Shown: positions 34,300 through 43,285, numbered from the stretch's first letter. The stretch is DNA of 64,000 nucleotides from Acidiparvus fluvialis (GCA_041263285.1 JBFSVS010000002.1:1-64000), one strand, 5' to 3'. A program made the numbers and translations. The notes: a model not told the origin generated them from the letters alone.

Positions 34300-35186
34300 G
34301 ATCTTTCCAATAAGTAGTGAGGCTGAGGTTCCCTGGTGGAGTAGTCATAGAAACCCTTGCCAGTCTTCTTACCTAGAAACCCTGCTTGAACATACGCCTC
34401 CAATAGGGGGCAGGGACGATATTTATCTTGCTTCATTCCGATATGTATAACGTTCAAGATGTAGAGGCAAGTATCGAGACCAATAAAATCAGCTAGCGTG
34501 AGTGGCCCCATCGGATGATTCATGCCAAGTTTCATAATGCCATCGATACTCTCGATAGAAGCAACCCCCTCGGCTAGGGTATATACGGCCTCATTAATCA
34601 TGGGTAAAAGAATACGATTACTTACAAATCCAGGAGAGTCATTGCAACCCAGAGGTATTTTTCCAAAAGTTTTTGAGAGCGTCATAACGTCGCTATATGT
34701 CTGATCCGAGGTGCTCAATCCCCGAATGACTTCGACCAAAACCATAATTGGGACGGGATTCATAAAGTGCATACCAATTACTTGCTCAGGTCTTCTTGTA
34801 GCGCCTGCGATCTGGTTGATTGAGATGGAACTTGTATTAGAAGCAAGAATCGTCTCGGATTTACAAATACGATCTAAATCATTAAAAATTGCCTTCTTAA
34901 TGTCCCATTTTTCTGTTGCAGCCTCTATAACAATATCGCAATGCCTCAAATCCTCTAGATTAGTAACACATTGGATAGACTGAAGAGCTTTATTTTTTTC
35001 TATCTCTGCAATCTTTCCCTTCTCAACGCTCTTTTGCATATTTTTAGAAATGAAAGATAGGCTTTTTTCACAAGCTGTTAGGCTAATATCTTGAAGAATA
35101 ACTTTATGATTAGTCAGGGATGCGACGTGAGCAATCCCACCTCCCATCTGCCCAGCGCCTACAATTCCAACCGTTTTGATTAGCAT
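34296..35186 (-). CDS. hbd: 3-hydroxybutyryl-CoA dehydrogenase
   Basis: The 296-residue enzyme oxidises or reduces 3-hydroxyacyl-CoA with NAD(P). The Rossmann motif VGIVGAGQMGGGIAHVAS is followed by ASNTSSISINQIA, the catalytic-His segment GMHFMNPVPIM and the C-terminal MNHPMGPLTLADFIGLDTCL. These place it in the Hbd/PaaH group. It could serve beta-oxidation or butyryl-CoA formation. It sits 17 bp after tatC on the same strand, a functional mismatch suggesting simple gene packing. Confidence 0.92.
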   Translation of the reverse strand: MLIKTVGIVGAGQMGGGIAHVASLTNHKVILQDISLTACEKSLSFISKNMQKSVEKGKIAEIEKNKALQSIQCVTNLEDLRHCDIVIEAATEKWDIKKAIFNDLDRICKSETILASNTSSISINQIAGATRRPEQVIGMHFMNPVPIMVLVEVIRGLSTSDQTYSDVMTLSKTFGKIPLGCNDSPGFVSNRILLPMINEAVYTLAEGVASIESIDGIMKLGMNHPMGPLTLADFIGLDTCLYILNVIHIGMKQDKYRPCPLLEAYVQAGFLGKKTGKGFYDYSTREPQPHYLLERS

Positions 35187-35203
35187 CTTACACTCCAGTT
35201 TGA

Positions 35204-35980
35204 TTATTCATTGGGAACTTTTTTAGGCTCCGCGAGCCACGCTACCAAGACCGAAATCATATACAGGGCTAGGAGAATTAGGCTAAAAAAAATAGAGGTA
35301 ACGACGACATCACCTGGGGTCGCTATCGTACTTATCACTACGATAGTAACGGCTGCATGTCGCCAATATTTGAGCATCTGTTTTGCTGTGAGGACCCTAA
35401 AGCGAGCAAGAAAGTAGAAAAGAACAGGAAGTTCGAAAACAACTCCAGTCATTGCAAGTGTCCCAATAAATAGATCTAGATACTGATCAATATGAAGGTT
35501 AGCCCTCAGGCCCGCCCCCGTAGCTTCGCTAAAAAGTACATCTCCTAAAAATTCAAAAGCGTAGACATAGGCAAAGTAGATACCACTGATAAAGCAGAAA
35601 CTGGTTATGCCCACAAAGGGCAACATATAGCTTCTCTCTTTAGGCAAAAGGCCCGGTCGGATAAAAGCCCAAATTTGATAAAACACGATTGGTATAGCCA
35701 CGAGGCAAGCTGTCCAAATCGAAAGCCTCATCAAGCTAAAAAAAGGCTCCGTTAAACTCGTAAAAGCCCAAGGTTTAATTTGGTCGATATTTTGCCCTGT
35801 TTGCCTTGCTATAGCCAACAGAAGGGGGCGTTGTACTAATTCCCAGATCTGAAATCTAAAAGCATAAGTGAGAGAAAACGAGGCCACTATTGCAATCAGA
35901 ATTCGAATGAAGCGAAACCTGAGTTCCTGGAGATGTTCCCAAAAACTCATTTTGTCGGCTGGAGTTTCAGGTAGAGCCAT
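35204..35980 (-). CDS. tatC: Sec-independent protein translocase TatC
   Basis: TatC is the signal-recognising core of the twin-arginine translocase in the inner membrane. MSFWEHLQELRFRFIRILI is the conserved cytosolic start, and FYQIWAFIRPGLLPKERSYM is the family hallmark. Six transmembrane segments can be traced. The ATG at 35980 (258 residues) was taken; a GTG four codons earlier is possible and neither has a strong ribosome site. It lies 50 bp after tatA. Confidence 0.93.
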   Translation of the reverse strand: MALPETPADKMSFWEHLQELRFRFIRILIAIVASFSLTYAFRFQIWELVQRPLLLAIARQTGQNIDQIKPWAFTSLTEPFFSLMRLSIWTACLVAIPIVFYQIWAFIRPGLLPKERSYMLPFVGITSFCFISGIYFAYVYAFEFLGDVLFSEATGAGLRANLHIDQYLDLFIGTLAMTGVVFELPVLFYFLARFRVLTAKQMLKYWRHAAVTIVVISTIATPGDVVVTSIFFSLILLALYMISVLVAWLAEPKKVPNE

Positions 35981-36030
35981 CTCTGCTAGCACTCAACTTT
36001 CGATGTGTCTTAAAAAGAAAGACCTTTAGA

Positions 36031-36210
36031 TTATTTCTTGGTGTCAGAAACGTCAACATTGACAGAGTCGGTAATCTCCTTGCTAGCTTTCTTGAATTCC
36101 TGGATGCCTTTGCCGATACTTTTTCCAAGTTCTGGCAGACGAGAAGGTCCGAAGAAAAGAAGAAGGACAACTCCGATTAATAACATTTCTGTTAAGCCTA
36201 AATTTCCCAT
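36031..36210 (-). CDS. tatA: Twin-arginine translocase subunit TatA
   Basis: This 59-residue gene encodes the pore-forming Tat subunit. An N-terminal membrane helix (residues 7-20, LTEMLLIGVVLLLFFG) is followed by the FGPSRLPELGKSIGKGI hinge and amphipathic helix, then a short acidic tail. GAGG with 5-nt spacing precedes the ATG. Only one TatA/B-type gene is present beside tatC, so a minimal TatAC system is likely unless a TatB lies elsewhere. Confidence 0.93.
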   Translation of the reverse strand: MGNLGLTEMLLIGVVLLLFFGPSRLPELGKSIGKGIQEFKKASKEITDSVNVDVSDTKK

Positions 36211-36234
36211 AAATACCTCGCTAGTGTTTTCAGT

Positions 36235-36594
36235 TTAGCGCACTCGAGACTCGGGTAGTAGGTCACTTAGAGAGATGCCATCGGGAAGGTCTATTTCCAT
36301 CTGAAGTAAGCCCTGTCCATGGGTCTTCCCTTGAGCATCAGTCTTAACGCTCTCGCTTCCTCCCCCGCCAAGTGAATTGTGAAGGATGAAGTTGAGCGCT
36401 TTTAGGTTAGGTACTTCGAATCGCTCAACTTCACCAGAACAAATCAGTCTAAAATGCTCCTTGACAGCCTCTTTACTTACACAATGTTTAAGTACCTCAT
36501 AACCTGAGTTAGTGTATGCAATTAATCCAATATTGGATGCGTCACCCTTGTCTCCCGATCGTGCGTGAGCTATCTCCATAAGAGTAATTCTCAT
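36235..36594 (-). CDS. Stand-alone AtuA C-terminal-like domain protein
   Basis: The 119-residue protein opens with MEIAHARSGDKGDASNIGLI, the hallmark of the domain found at the C-terminus of AtuA/DUF1446 acyclic terpene or propionate-related proteins. HNSLGGGGSESVKTDAQGKT is also typical. In several lineages this domain is a separate small subunit. Its function is not established. It overlaps the end of ugd (ATGA), so translation is coupled. Partner large subunit is not in the window. Confidence 0.8.
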   Translation of the reverse strand: MRITLMEIAHARSGDKGDASNIGLIAYTNSGYEVLKHCVSKEAVKEHFRLICSGEVERFEVPNLKALNFILHNSLGGGGSESVKTDAQGKTHGQGLLQMEIDLPDGISLSDLLPESRVR

Positions 36595-37976
36595 AGATTC
36601 ATCTCTGTTTTAGGGCGGCCAATAGACTCATACATCCAACCTGCTTTTGCTAATTCATAAGGGGAAAATAAATTTCTAGCATCAATGATTTGTTTATACT
36701 TCATAAGGCGAGCTACCTTTTCAAGGTTAATCTTCTGATAATTGGCCCATTCGGTAACAATGACCAGAAGATCCGAATCTTTGGTCGCCTGAATGGGGTC
36801 AGCCTCATAGATGATAGAGAGATTGTCTCCGGGAAGAGCCCTTTTAAAGTTTTCCATCGCTATATAGTCATGAACTGCTACCTTTGCACCTAGTCTTATT
36901 AAATCTCCAACGAGGTCTAGTGCGACGCTTTCACGAACATCATCTGTATTCGCCTTGAAAGCGAGTCCCCAAAGCGTAATCCGTCGACCCAAGAGGGGCT
37001 TTGAAGCATCGAGAGGATCAATTGAGAATAACTTTGCTATTTTTTTGAGTAGTATCTTTTTTTGATATTGATTTGCCTGGAGTGTCGCTCGAAGAACCTT
37101 AAGATCCTCACCTACTTGATCCCCCAAGGTTAAGAGTGCCGATACATCTTTGGGGAAGCAACTTCCACCAAACCCGGGACCTGGATTCAGAAATGATTTT
37201 CCAATTCGCTTGTCGGCTCCGACAGCTCGTTTTACGTCATCAATGTCAGCTCCTACCTTTTCGGAAAGATTAGCTATTTCATTCATAAAACTGATGCGAG
37301 TCGCTAGCATTGCATTTGAAGCATATTTGGTGAGTTCGGAACTTTCAGGTTTCATAGAAAACCATGCTCCGTCATTATTTTTTAAGAAAGGAGCATAGAG
37401 GGTATGCATAATTTTTTGAGTTTCTTCACTCAGGCAACCTACGACAACACGATCAGGATTCATAAAATCTGAGATTGCATCTCCTTCCTTAAGAAATTCC
37501 GGATTGCTAACCACCTCAAATGAAGAAGAAACATCTTTGGAAATTAAATGCTCCTCAATGATTTTATGGATTTTTGAAGCAGTTCCTACAGGAACGGTAC
37601 TTTTAGTAGCCACAATAAGGCTATTTATTGTTCTTGGATTTTGAGCAAGATATTCAGATATTTCTGAGGCCACTTGGAAGACATATTTCATGTTGGCTTG
37701 TCCGTCTTGTGCCTGAGGAGTCCCAACACAGATAAAAACAACGCAAGTTCCTTCGAGAGCCTCACCTATCTGAGTATGAAAAGACAGCCGACCTCCTTGA
37801 AGCGAAGAGACAAGGAGGTCTTCTAGGCCTGGCTCGTAGATCGGACTTTTACCGAGTCGCAAGGTTTCTATTTTACTTGCGTCCTTGTCCACGGCCGCTA
37901 CTTCGAGGCCGACATGAGCAAAGCAGACAGCCGTCACAAGGCCTACATAGCCGGTACCGACCACTGCTATTTTCAT
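36591..37976 (-). CDS. ugd: UDP-glucose 6-dehydrogenase
   Basis: The enzyme oxidises UDP-glucose to UDP-glucuronate for capsule or lipopolysaccharide precursors. The N-terminal NAD site is VVGTGYVGLVTAVCFAHVGL. Also visible are VATKSTVPVGTA, NPEFLKEGDAISDFMNPDR and the catalytic cysteine in GPGFGGSCFPKDVSAL. WGLAFKANTDDVRES lies in the C-terminal domain. The ATG at 37976 follows AAGG with 8-nt spacing and gives 461 residues. Divergent from the TolQ-type gene. Confidence 0.94.
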   Translation of the reverse strand: MKIAVVGTGYVGLVTAVCFAHVGLEVAAVDKDASKIETLRLGKSPIYEPGLEDLLVSSLQGGRLSFHTQIGEALEGTCVVFICVGTPQAQDGQANMKYVFQVASEISEYLAQNPRTINSLIVATKSTVPVGTASKIHKIIEEHLISKDVSSSFEVVSNPEFLKEGDAISDFMNPDRVVVGCLSEETQKIMHTLYAPFLKNNDGAWFSMKPESSELTKYASNAMLATRISFMNEIANLSEKVGADIDDVKRAVGADKRIGKSFLNPGPGFGGSCFPKDVSALLTLGDQVGEDLKVLRATLQANQYQKKILLKKIAKLFSIDPLDASKPLLGRRITLWGLAFKANTDDVRESVALDLVGDLIRLGAKVAVHDYIAMENFKRALPGDNLSIIYEADPIQATKDSDLLVIVTEWANYQKINLEKVARLMKYKQIIDARNLFSPYELAKAGWMYESIGRPKTEMNL

Positions 37977-38051
37977 GAGACCCACCTTTCAAATAGTGTA
38001 TCTCGAAATACCGTCTACTCTTGATATGATGAGCAAGTATCGGAGTCTTTT

Positions 38052-38729
38052 ATGGTCTTTTCAGTCATGGCGCAGGTAGAGCTAAATCTGTTTCAAGTTC
38101 TTCTTGATGCAAGTCTTTTTGCGCAATTGATCTTGTTGCTTCTTTTTATTTCTTCGGTTTGGAGTTGGTCAATTATATTCAAGAAAGCCAAGACTCTTGC
38201 TTCCATCAAGAAAACTTCTCAAAGTTTTCGGATGCTATATGACGGGGGAAAGGGTTGGAAAGAAGTCGACCGAAGGTCTGGAGAATTCGAAGGATCACCT
38301 CTTTTGGCTTTATATCGTGCGACTAAACAAGAATTGAGTTCTCCGGTTACCCAAGCCAAAAGCCCTGCGGAAAAAATCGTATCGATAGAAAGAGCCCTGC
38401 AGCGTGCAGGAGTTGTTCAGATGGGATTAATGGATTCACAAATGGGCACACTCGCTACAGTGGCTGCAGTCTCTCCCTTTGTAGGTTTGCTCGGAACCGT
38501 TTGGGGTATTATTGGAGCCTTTCGGGGGATTGGTATGTCAGGTAACGCAAACCTAGCAAGTGTAGCCCCTGGCATCAGTGAATCGCTTATCGCTACGGCG
38601 CTTGGCCTAGTGGCAGCTATACCCGCCTTAACTGCCTATAACTATTTCCAAGGAGAATTGAAATCTTTGCAAAATGCAATCGATGACTTTTCGTTAGAAA
38701 TTATTTCCACCATCGACCTTCAATCCTAA
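38052..38729 (+). CDS. MotA/TolQ/ExbB proton-channel family protein
   Basis: The 225-residue inner-membrane protein has three transmembrane segments (about 20-45, 130-155, 170-190). The family motif spans LATVAAVSPFVGLLGTVWG to GISESLIATALGLVAAIPAL. It is closest in layout to TolQ/ExbB, which energise outer-membrane processes. The ATG has GGAG six bases upstream. The usual TolR/ExbD gene does not follow; a YaaA-type gene begins 3 bp later. Confidence 0.88.
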   Translation: MVFSVMAQVELNLFQVLLDASLFAQLILLLLFISSVWSWSIIFKKAKTLASIKKTSQSFRMLYDGGKGWKEVDRRSGEFEGSPLLALYRATKQELSSPVTQAKSPAEKIVSIERALQRAGVVQMGLMDSQMGTLATVAAVSPFVGLLGTVWGIIGAFRGIGMSGNANLASVAPGISESLIATALGLVAAIPALTAYNYFQGELKSLQNAIDDFSLEIISTIDLQS

Positions 38730-38732
38730 AAG

Positions 38733-39461
38733 ATGCCTCAACCCTCAATTATCCTGGCTCCTTCGGAGGACAAAAAAGAAGGCGGTAGATTGGGCACTCT
38801 CTCAGAAACTAAAGACCAAGCATGGGTTAGAAAGGCTCTTCAAGGAAAAATTAGAGATTCCTCTCGCGCGGAGTTACTAAAAATTCTCAATGCCAAGGGA
38901 GATCTTTTCAATAAGGTGCTCGCTCAATCTAAAAACCTTCATAAACCTTTACCCCTGTTGCCAGCTCTTGAGCGATACCAGGGGGTTGCTTTTGAATCTT
39001 TGGGTGCTTCTTCGATTCCTTTGAGGGCGTGGCGGCAAGTTTTCATACTGTCCAATCTCCGAGGGCTCGTTCGCGGAGACGATCTTTTGCCGTTTTATAA
39101 ATTAAAGATAAATAGCTTCGAGGGGCTCAAAGCGCATCTCCAAAGGCAGTTTGTTTCGGAGCTTAATTTAATACCCAAAGGCCCAGTCTGGTCACTAATA
39201 CCTGAAGATCAAAGTTTCCTGATCCATTCATGGAATAGAGAGCGTAATACAATCATGATTCTTGACAGCTCAGGTAAGAAGGTCAGCCATTGGTCAAAAT
39301 ACTACCGTGGTCTTCTTGCTCGATGGATCCTTACTCATCAAAAAGGGGACCCCAAACAAGTCCTCAAGGCTGTATTACCCTCGTGCCGTATTACAAATAT
39401 GAATGATAACCAATACGGGGGAAAAGAGTTAGTGATATCCGTTGATGCAAAAAGGAAGTGA
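38733..39461 (+). CDS. YaaA/UPF0246-family (peroxide stress) protein
   Basis: The 242-residue protein matches the YaaA family in outline: an opening SIILAPSEDKKEGG, then ALERYQGVAFESLGA, VFILSNLRGLVRGDDLLPFY and SLIPEDQSFLIHSW. E. coli YaaA limits Fenton damage after peroxide stress and binds DNA. The gene is fitted between a TolQ-type gene (3 bp) and a DUF309 gene (3 bp), so all three likely form one transcript. Confidence 0.75.
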   Translation: MPQPSIILAPSEDKKEGGRLGTLSETKDQAWVRKALQGKIRDSSRAELLKILNAKGDLFNKVLAQSKNLHKPLPLLPALERYQGVAFESLGASSIPLRAWRQVFILSNLRGLVRGDDLLPFYKLKINSFEGLKAHLQRQFVSELNLIPKGPVWSLIPEDQSFLIHSWNRERNTIMILDSSGKKVSHWSKYYRGLLARWILTHQKGDPKQVLKAVLPSCRITNMNDNQYGGKELVISVDAKRK

Positions 39462-39464
39462 TCA

Positions 39465-40229
39465 TTGGAATACCTGAACTCTCCCTTTTGGCAGCGTCAA
39501 CCCTTTTTTCCACTAGAAATCCAAAGATTTCTTCGAACAAGATTTGAAAAAGCTCTCCATGATCCCCTAGATCGCCAGCACCTAGTTTGGCCTCTAATTT
39601 TAGGATCTCCTGGAATCCTAAAAAATTTCACAAAGGGAATTCCGACAGAAGAACTCCTAGTACAAGCGGCCAAAATGCTAGCAGCCGTTGAAATCAAAGA
39701 GCCCTCTATCTCTTGGCACTATCACCAAGAACTCTTTCCCGATACTGCCTCAATGCAAGAGGTGGGTTGGGTCCCCCATGTCTCTTGGCGGGCATGGGCA
39801 CCGATGGTGTCGCTGAGAATTGGTTGGCAATTATCTTCTCTTACAGGGATAGACCCCGGGGTCGACTATCTCTTTAAATGTGGAATTTCCCTTTTCAACA
39901 ATGGACTATATTTCGAATGCCATGACGCCCTTGAACCTCTGTGGCTTAACGCTAGAGGAGAAGAGAAGACCAATCTCCAATCTCTCATTCTTCTGGCAGC
40001 TGGATTTCATCATATCCAACACCAAAATTCGGCAGGAGCCCAATCCGTCTGGAAAGATGCCCTTACTCGACTTAATGGTCGGGGACGCTTTACCTTGTCC
40101 ATGGGCAAACTCGAAATCGACGAGTCTCTGAGGATCTCAAGTTTGATCGTGTCGGAACTTGACTCGGTCAACGGCATAGACTGGGGAAAAATTTGGCAGC
40201 TACCAAAACCTCGTTGGAATCTGGTATAG
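39465..40229 (+). CDS. DUF309 domain protein
   Basis: The 254-residue protein carries the DUF309 core near residues 140-215: SLFNNGLYFECHDALEPLWL, then LILLAAGFHHIQHQNSAGA. This family has a helical fold with a conserved His-Glu pair and unknown activity. The N-terminal ~130 residues are not recognised. The start is TTG at 39465, with AGGA about 8-10 nt upstream. It ends an apparent TolQ-YaaA-DUF309 run. Confidence 0.78.
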   Translation: MEYLNSPFWQRQPFFPLEIQRFLRTRFEKALHDPLDRQHLVWPLILGSPGILKNFTKGIPTEELLVQAAKMLAAVEIKEPSISWHYHQELFPDTASMQEVGWVPHVSWRAWAPMVSLRIGWQLSSLTGIDPGVDYLFKCGISLFNNGLYFECHDALEPLWLNARGEEKTNLQSLILLAAGFHHIQHQNSAGAQSVWKDALTRLNGRGRFTLSMGKLEIDESLRISSLIVSELDSVNGIDWGKIWQLPKPRWNLV

Positions 40230-40269
40230 GCTCGGCCTAGATCGCGATAGGATTGAAGCAGGATACGTC

Positions 40270-41679
40270 ATGGCTATTTCAACGTTAGATTTATTTAAAA
40301 TTGGCATTGGTCCAAGCAGTTCGCACACTGTTGGCCCCATGATTGCTGCAAGACTTTATGCATTGAAGGTAAGAGAGTTGGGAATCCTTGAAAAAATCTA
40401 TAAAATTAAAATCGTTTTATACGGGTCCCTTGGAGCAACCGGGAAGGGACACGGTACCCCCAAGGCATTATCTTTGGGCCTCATGGGTTACACACCAGAA
40501 GATGTGGATGTCGATAATATTGAAGCCCTACTAAAGACTATTGAAAATAATCAGAGCCTGTCTCTTTTGGGCCAACATTCAATTCATTGGCGGGAATCGG
40601 AGATGATTGAATTTGAATACAAAGCACTCCCTTACCATCCCAATGGAATGCGATTCGTTTCCTTTGCCAATAACCAAGAGGTGCTAAATGAAGGCACCTA
40701 TTACTCCGTTGGAGGTGGTTTTGTGGTTGATCCCGAGGCACCACCAGGCGCCGATCCCCTCAGGGCGGAGGAATTGAATCTTAAATACCCTTTTAACACA
40801 GCAAAACAGCTCCTTGCCCATTGCGCAGAGCATAATCTCTCGATTAGTGACGTTATGTTGGCCAACGAAGCAGCATGGAGAAGTGAATCTGAAACCAAAT
40901 TGAAACTGATATCAATTTGGAGGGCAATGGAATCTTGCGTGAGAAGAGGTTGCCAGTCTTCGGGAATGTTGCCGGGGGGCCTTCGGGTTCTTCGGCGAGC
41001 TCCCGCGCTTTTCAAGACCCTGAGTGAACGCCCAGAAAATCTTAAAGACCCCTTAGCTCTAATGGATTGGGTTAGTTTATATGCGTTAGCTGTTAATGAA
41101 GAGAATGCAGCTGGAGGAAAAGTAGTAACGGCACCTACTAATGGAGCGGCAGGCATCATTCCTTCTGTTCTCCACTTTTATAGAAACTTTACGCAAGGAT
41201 CCTCAGACGAAGGCGTCATCAAGTTCTTACTCACTGCGGGAGCTATTGGGACTTTATATAAAAAGAATGCAAGCATCAGCGGAGCTGAAGTTGGGTGTCA
41301 AGGAGAAGTAGGATCGGCTTGTTCAATGGCGGCCGGAGCCTTGGCTGAAGTTTTAGGTGGTACGCCAAAGCAAGTTGAAAATGCCGCTGAGATTGCCATG
41401 GAACATCATTTGGGTTTAACCTGCGATCCCATTGGAGGCTTGGTTCAGATTCCTTGTATTGAACGAAATGCCATGGCCTCCGTCAAAGCAATTCAAGCGG
41501 CGCGACTTGCGCTCCATGGGGATGGCAATCATTTCGTCAGCCTCGACAACGTGATTGAAACCATGCGGTTAACCGGTGCTGATATGAAAACAAAATATAA
41601 GGAAACTTCGCGAGGAGGCCTCGCCCTTCAGGTGGTTGGCATTCCTGAAGGGGTTTCGGTCAATTTACCAGAGTGCTAG
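40270..41679 (+). CDS. sdaA: L-serine ammonia-lyase (single-chain, iron-sulfur)
   Basis: The 469-residue enzyme deaminates L-serine to pyruvate with a [4Fe-4S] cluster. The beta-like N-terminal domain starts LDLFKIGIGPSSSHTVGPM. The alpha domain includes AAGGKVVTAPTNGAAGIIP, GCQGEVGSACSMAAGA and LTCDPIGGLVQIPCIERN, which carry the cluster cysteines. Domains are fused, as in gamma-proteobacterial SdaA, rather than split as in Firmicutes. AGGA precedes the ATG at 6 nt. Stop lies 1 bp from the ahcY stop. Confidence 0.95.
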   Translation: MAISTLDLFKIGIGPSSSHTVGPMIAARLYALKVRELGILEKIYKIKIVLYGSLGATGKGHGTPKALSLGLMGYTPEDVDVDNIEALLKTIENNQSLSLLGQHSIHWRESEMIEFEYKALPYHPNGMRFVSFANNQEVLNEGTYYSVGGGFVVDPEAPPGADPLRAEELNLKYPFNTAKQLLAHCAEHNLSISDVMLANEAAWRSESETKLKLISIWRAMESCVRRGCQSSGMLPGGLRVLRRAPALFKTLSERPENLKDPLALMDWVSLYALAVNEENAAGGKVVTAPTNGAAGIIPSVLHFYRNFTQGSSDEGVIKFLLTAGAIGTLYKKNASISGAEVGCQGEVGSACSMAAGALAEVLGGTPKQVENAAEIAMEHHLGLTCDPIGGLVQIPCIERNAMASVKAIQAARLALHGDGNHFVSLDNVIETMRLTGADMKTKYKETSRGGLALQVVGIPEGVSVNLPEC

Positions 41680-41680
41680 T

Positions 41681-43090
41681 TTAGTAGCGATATGAATTAG
41701 ACTTGAACGGGCCTTGGTTTTTTACACCAATATATTTAGCTTGCTCTTCGGTTAATTGAGTCAATTGAGCATTCAATTTGGAAAGCTGAAGGCGCGCCAC
41801 CTTTTCGTCAAGAGTCTTAGGAAGTGTGTAGACACCCACAGGGTATTTTTGGGTATCTCGTTCTGTCCATAACTCGATCTGAGCTAATACTTGATTTGCG
41901 AAAGAACTACTCATCACGTAACTGGGATGCCCCGTCCCGCAGCCTAGATTCACTAAACGACCTCTAGCGAGAAGAATGATCCTTTTACCGTTGGGAAAAA
42001 TAACATGATCGACCTGAGGTTTGATTTCCTCCCACTCGTATTTTTCTATGGATGCTACATCAATCTCATTGTCGAAATGGCCAATGTTACAAACAATGGC
42101 ATCATTTTTCATTTTGGACATATGTTCATGGGAAATTACGTGGTAATTGCCCGTGGCCGTGACAAAAATATCACCCAAAGAAGCGGCTTCATCCATTGTG
42201 ACGACACGGTACCCCTCCATTGCTGCTTGAAGGGCACAAATTGGATCTATTTCTGTGACCCAAACTTGGGCAGAGAGGGCACGAAGTGCTTGAGCTGAAC
42301 CTTTACCGACATCTCCGTATCCACATACTACGGCAACCTTACCGGCAATCATCACATCTGTAGCCCGTTTTATTGCATCTACGAGGGACTCGCGGCATCC
42401 ATATAAATTATCGAACTTACTTTTTGTGACGGAATCATTGACGTTAATAGCGGGTATTTTCAAATCTCCTGATTTAAACATGTCATAAAGTCGATGAACA
42501 CCGGTCGTTGTTTCTTCGGTCACGCCTTTGATGGACGCTAACTTAGTGCTGTACCAGTTTGGTGAGGTTTTAAGCTTGTTTTTGATTGATGCAAAAAGTA
42601 TTGTTTCCTCCTCGCTCTTAGGAGTTGATAAAACTGAAAGGTCTGATTCTGCTTTGCTGCCTAAATGAAGAAGGAGGGTAGCATCGCCGCCGTCGTCCAA
42701 AATCATATTGGCCTCTTGATCTTCAAAGTCAAAGATGCGATGAGTAAATTCCCAATACTCTTCAAGACTCTCGCCTTTAATCGCAAAGACCGGTATCCCT
42801 GCTTCTGCGATTGCTGCTGCAGCGTGATCTTGAGTTGAGTAGATGTTACATGAAGCCCATCGAACGCTAGCCCCGAGAGCTTTCAGGGTCTCTATCAGGA
42901 CAGCTGTTTGGATGGTCATATGCAGTGAACCAGCAATTCGGGCACCTGCCAATGGCTTAGAATTTAAGTATTCATGACGGATACTCATTAATGCAGGCAT
43001 TTCTTCCTGCGCAATGAGAATTTCTTTTCTGCCCCAGGGGGCTAGATTGATATTAGAAATCTCGTAATCTTGTTTGTTGATAACAGCCAT
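41681..43090 (-). CDS. ahcY: S-adenosylhomocysteine hydrolase
   Basis: AhcY splits S-adenosylhomocysteine to adenosine and homocysteine, keeping SAM-dependent methylation going. Visible motifs: GARIAGSLHMTIQTAVLIET, NVNDSVTKSKFDNLYG, the NAD site AVVCGYGDVGKGSAQALR, and DAIVCNIGHFDNEID. The 469-residue form has the insertion usual in many bacteria. AGGAG precedes the ATG with 6-nt spacing. An SAH riboswitch lies in its leader, so expression should rise with substrate level. Confidence 0.97.
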   Translation of the reverse strand: MAVINKQDYEISNINLAPWGRKEILIAQEEMPALMSIRHEYLNSKPLAGARIAGSLHMTIQTAVLIETLKALGASVRWASCNIYSTQDHAAAAIAEAGIPVFAIKGESLEEYWEFTHRIFDFEDQEANMILDDGGDATLLLHLGSKAESDLSVLSTPKSEEETILFASIKNKLKTSPNWYSTKLASIKGVTEETTTGVHRLYDMFKSGDLKIPAINVNDSVTKSKFDNLYGCRESLVDAIKRATDVMIAGKVAVVCGYGDVGKGSAQALRALSAQVWVTEIDPICALQAAMEGYRVVTMDEAASLGDIFVTATGNYHVISHEHMSKMKNDAIVCNIGHFDNEIDVASIEKYEWEEIKPQVDHVIFPNGKRIILLARGRLVNLGCGTGHPSYVMSSSFANQVLAQIELWTERDTQKYPVGVYTLPKTLDEKVARLQLSKLNAQLTQLTEEQAKYIGVKNQGPFKSNSYRY

Positions 43091-43156
43091 ATAACACTCC
43101 TAAATCGATCGACCTGATGAGATACCTACTTAACTCACCCGATACCGTTTGGTAAC

Positions 43157-43242
43157 AGATGAGCGTCGTTATGAAATCCGAAGTGGAGGTTCGAGCCTGG
43201 GACTACTTATAAGAAACTTAGTCGCGCAACGCTCCTCGAACA
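43157..43242 (-). promoter_or_regulatory. SAH (S-adenosylhomocysteine) riboswitch
   Basis: On the minus strand the leader of ahcY contains the conserved string CGAGGAGCGTTGCG, then a variable arm, then CCAGGCTCGAAC, and finally CGACGCTCAT. TTCGAG pairs with CTCGAA (P1), and GAGCG pairs with the later CGCTC (pseudoknot). This is the published layout of the SAH riboswitch class, an aptamer that turns on SAH-recycling genes. A TATATT at 43249-43254 just upstream could be the -10 box. The aptamer ends about 65 bases before the ahcY start. Confidence 0.92.
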
Positions 43243-43285
43243 ACCTTAAATATAACAAACTTACATGGCGTCGAATATACAAAAA

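Noticed and set aside
40701..41159. 152-residue antisense ORF inside sdaA
   Set aside because: The opposite strand encodes conserved serine dehydratase motifs; the antisense frame is Arg/Pro/Ser-rich with no ribosome site.
43160..43205. tRNA T-arm-like string (GGTTCGAGCC) upstream of ahcY
   Set aside because: No cloverleaf can be closed around it; it is the P1 strand of the SAH riboswitch.
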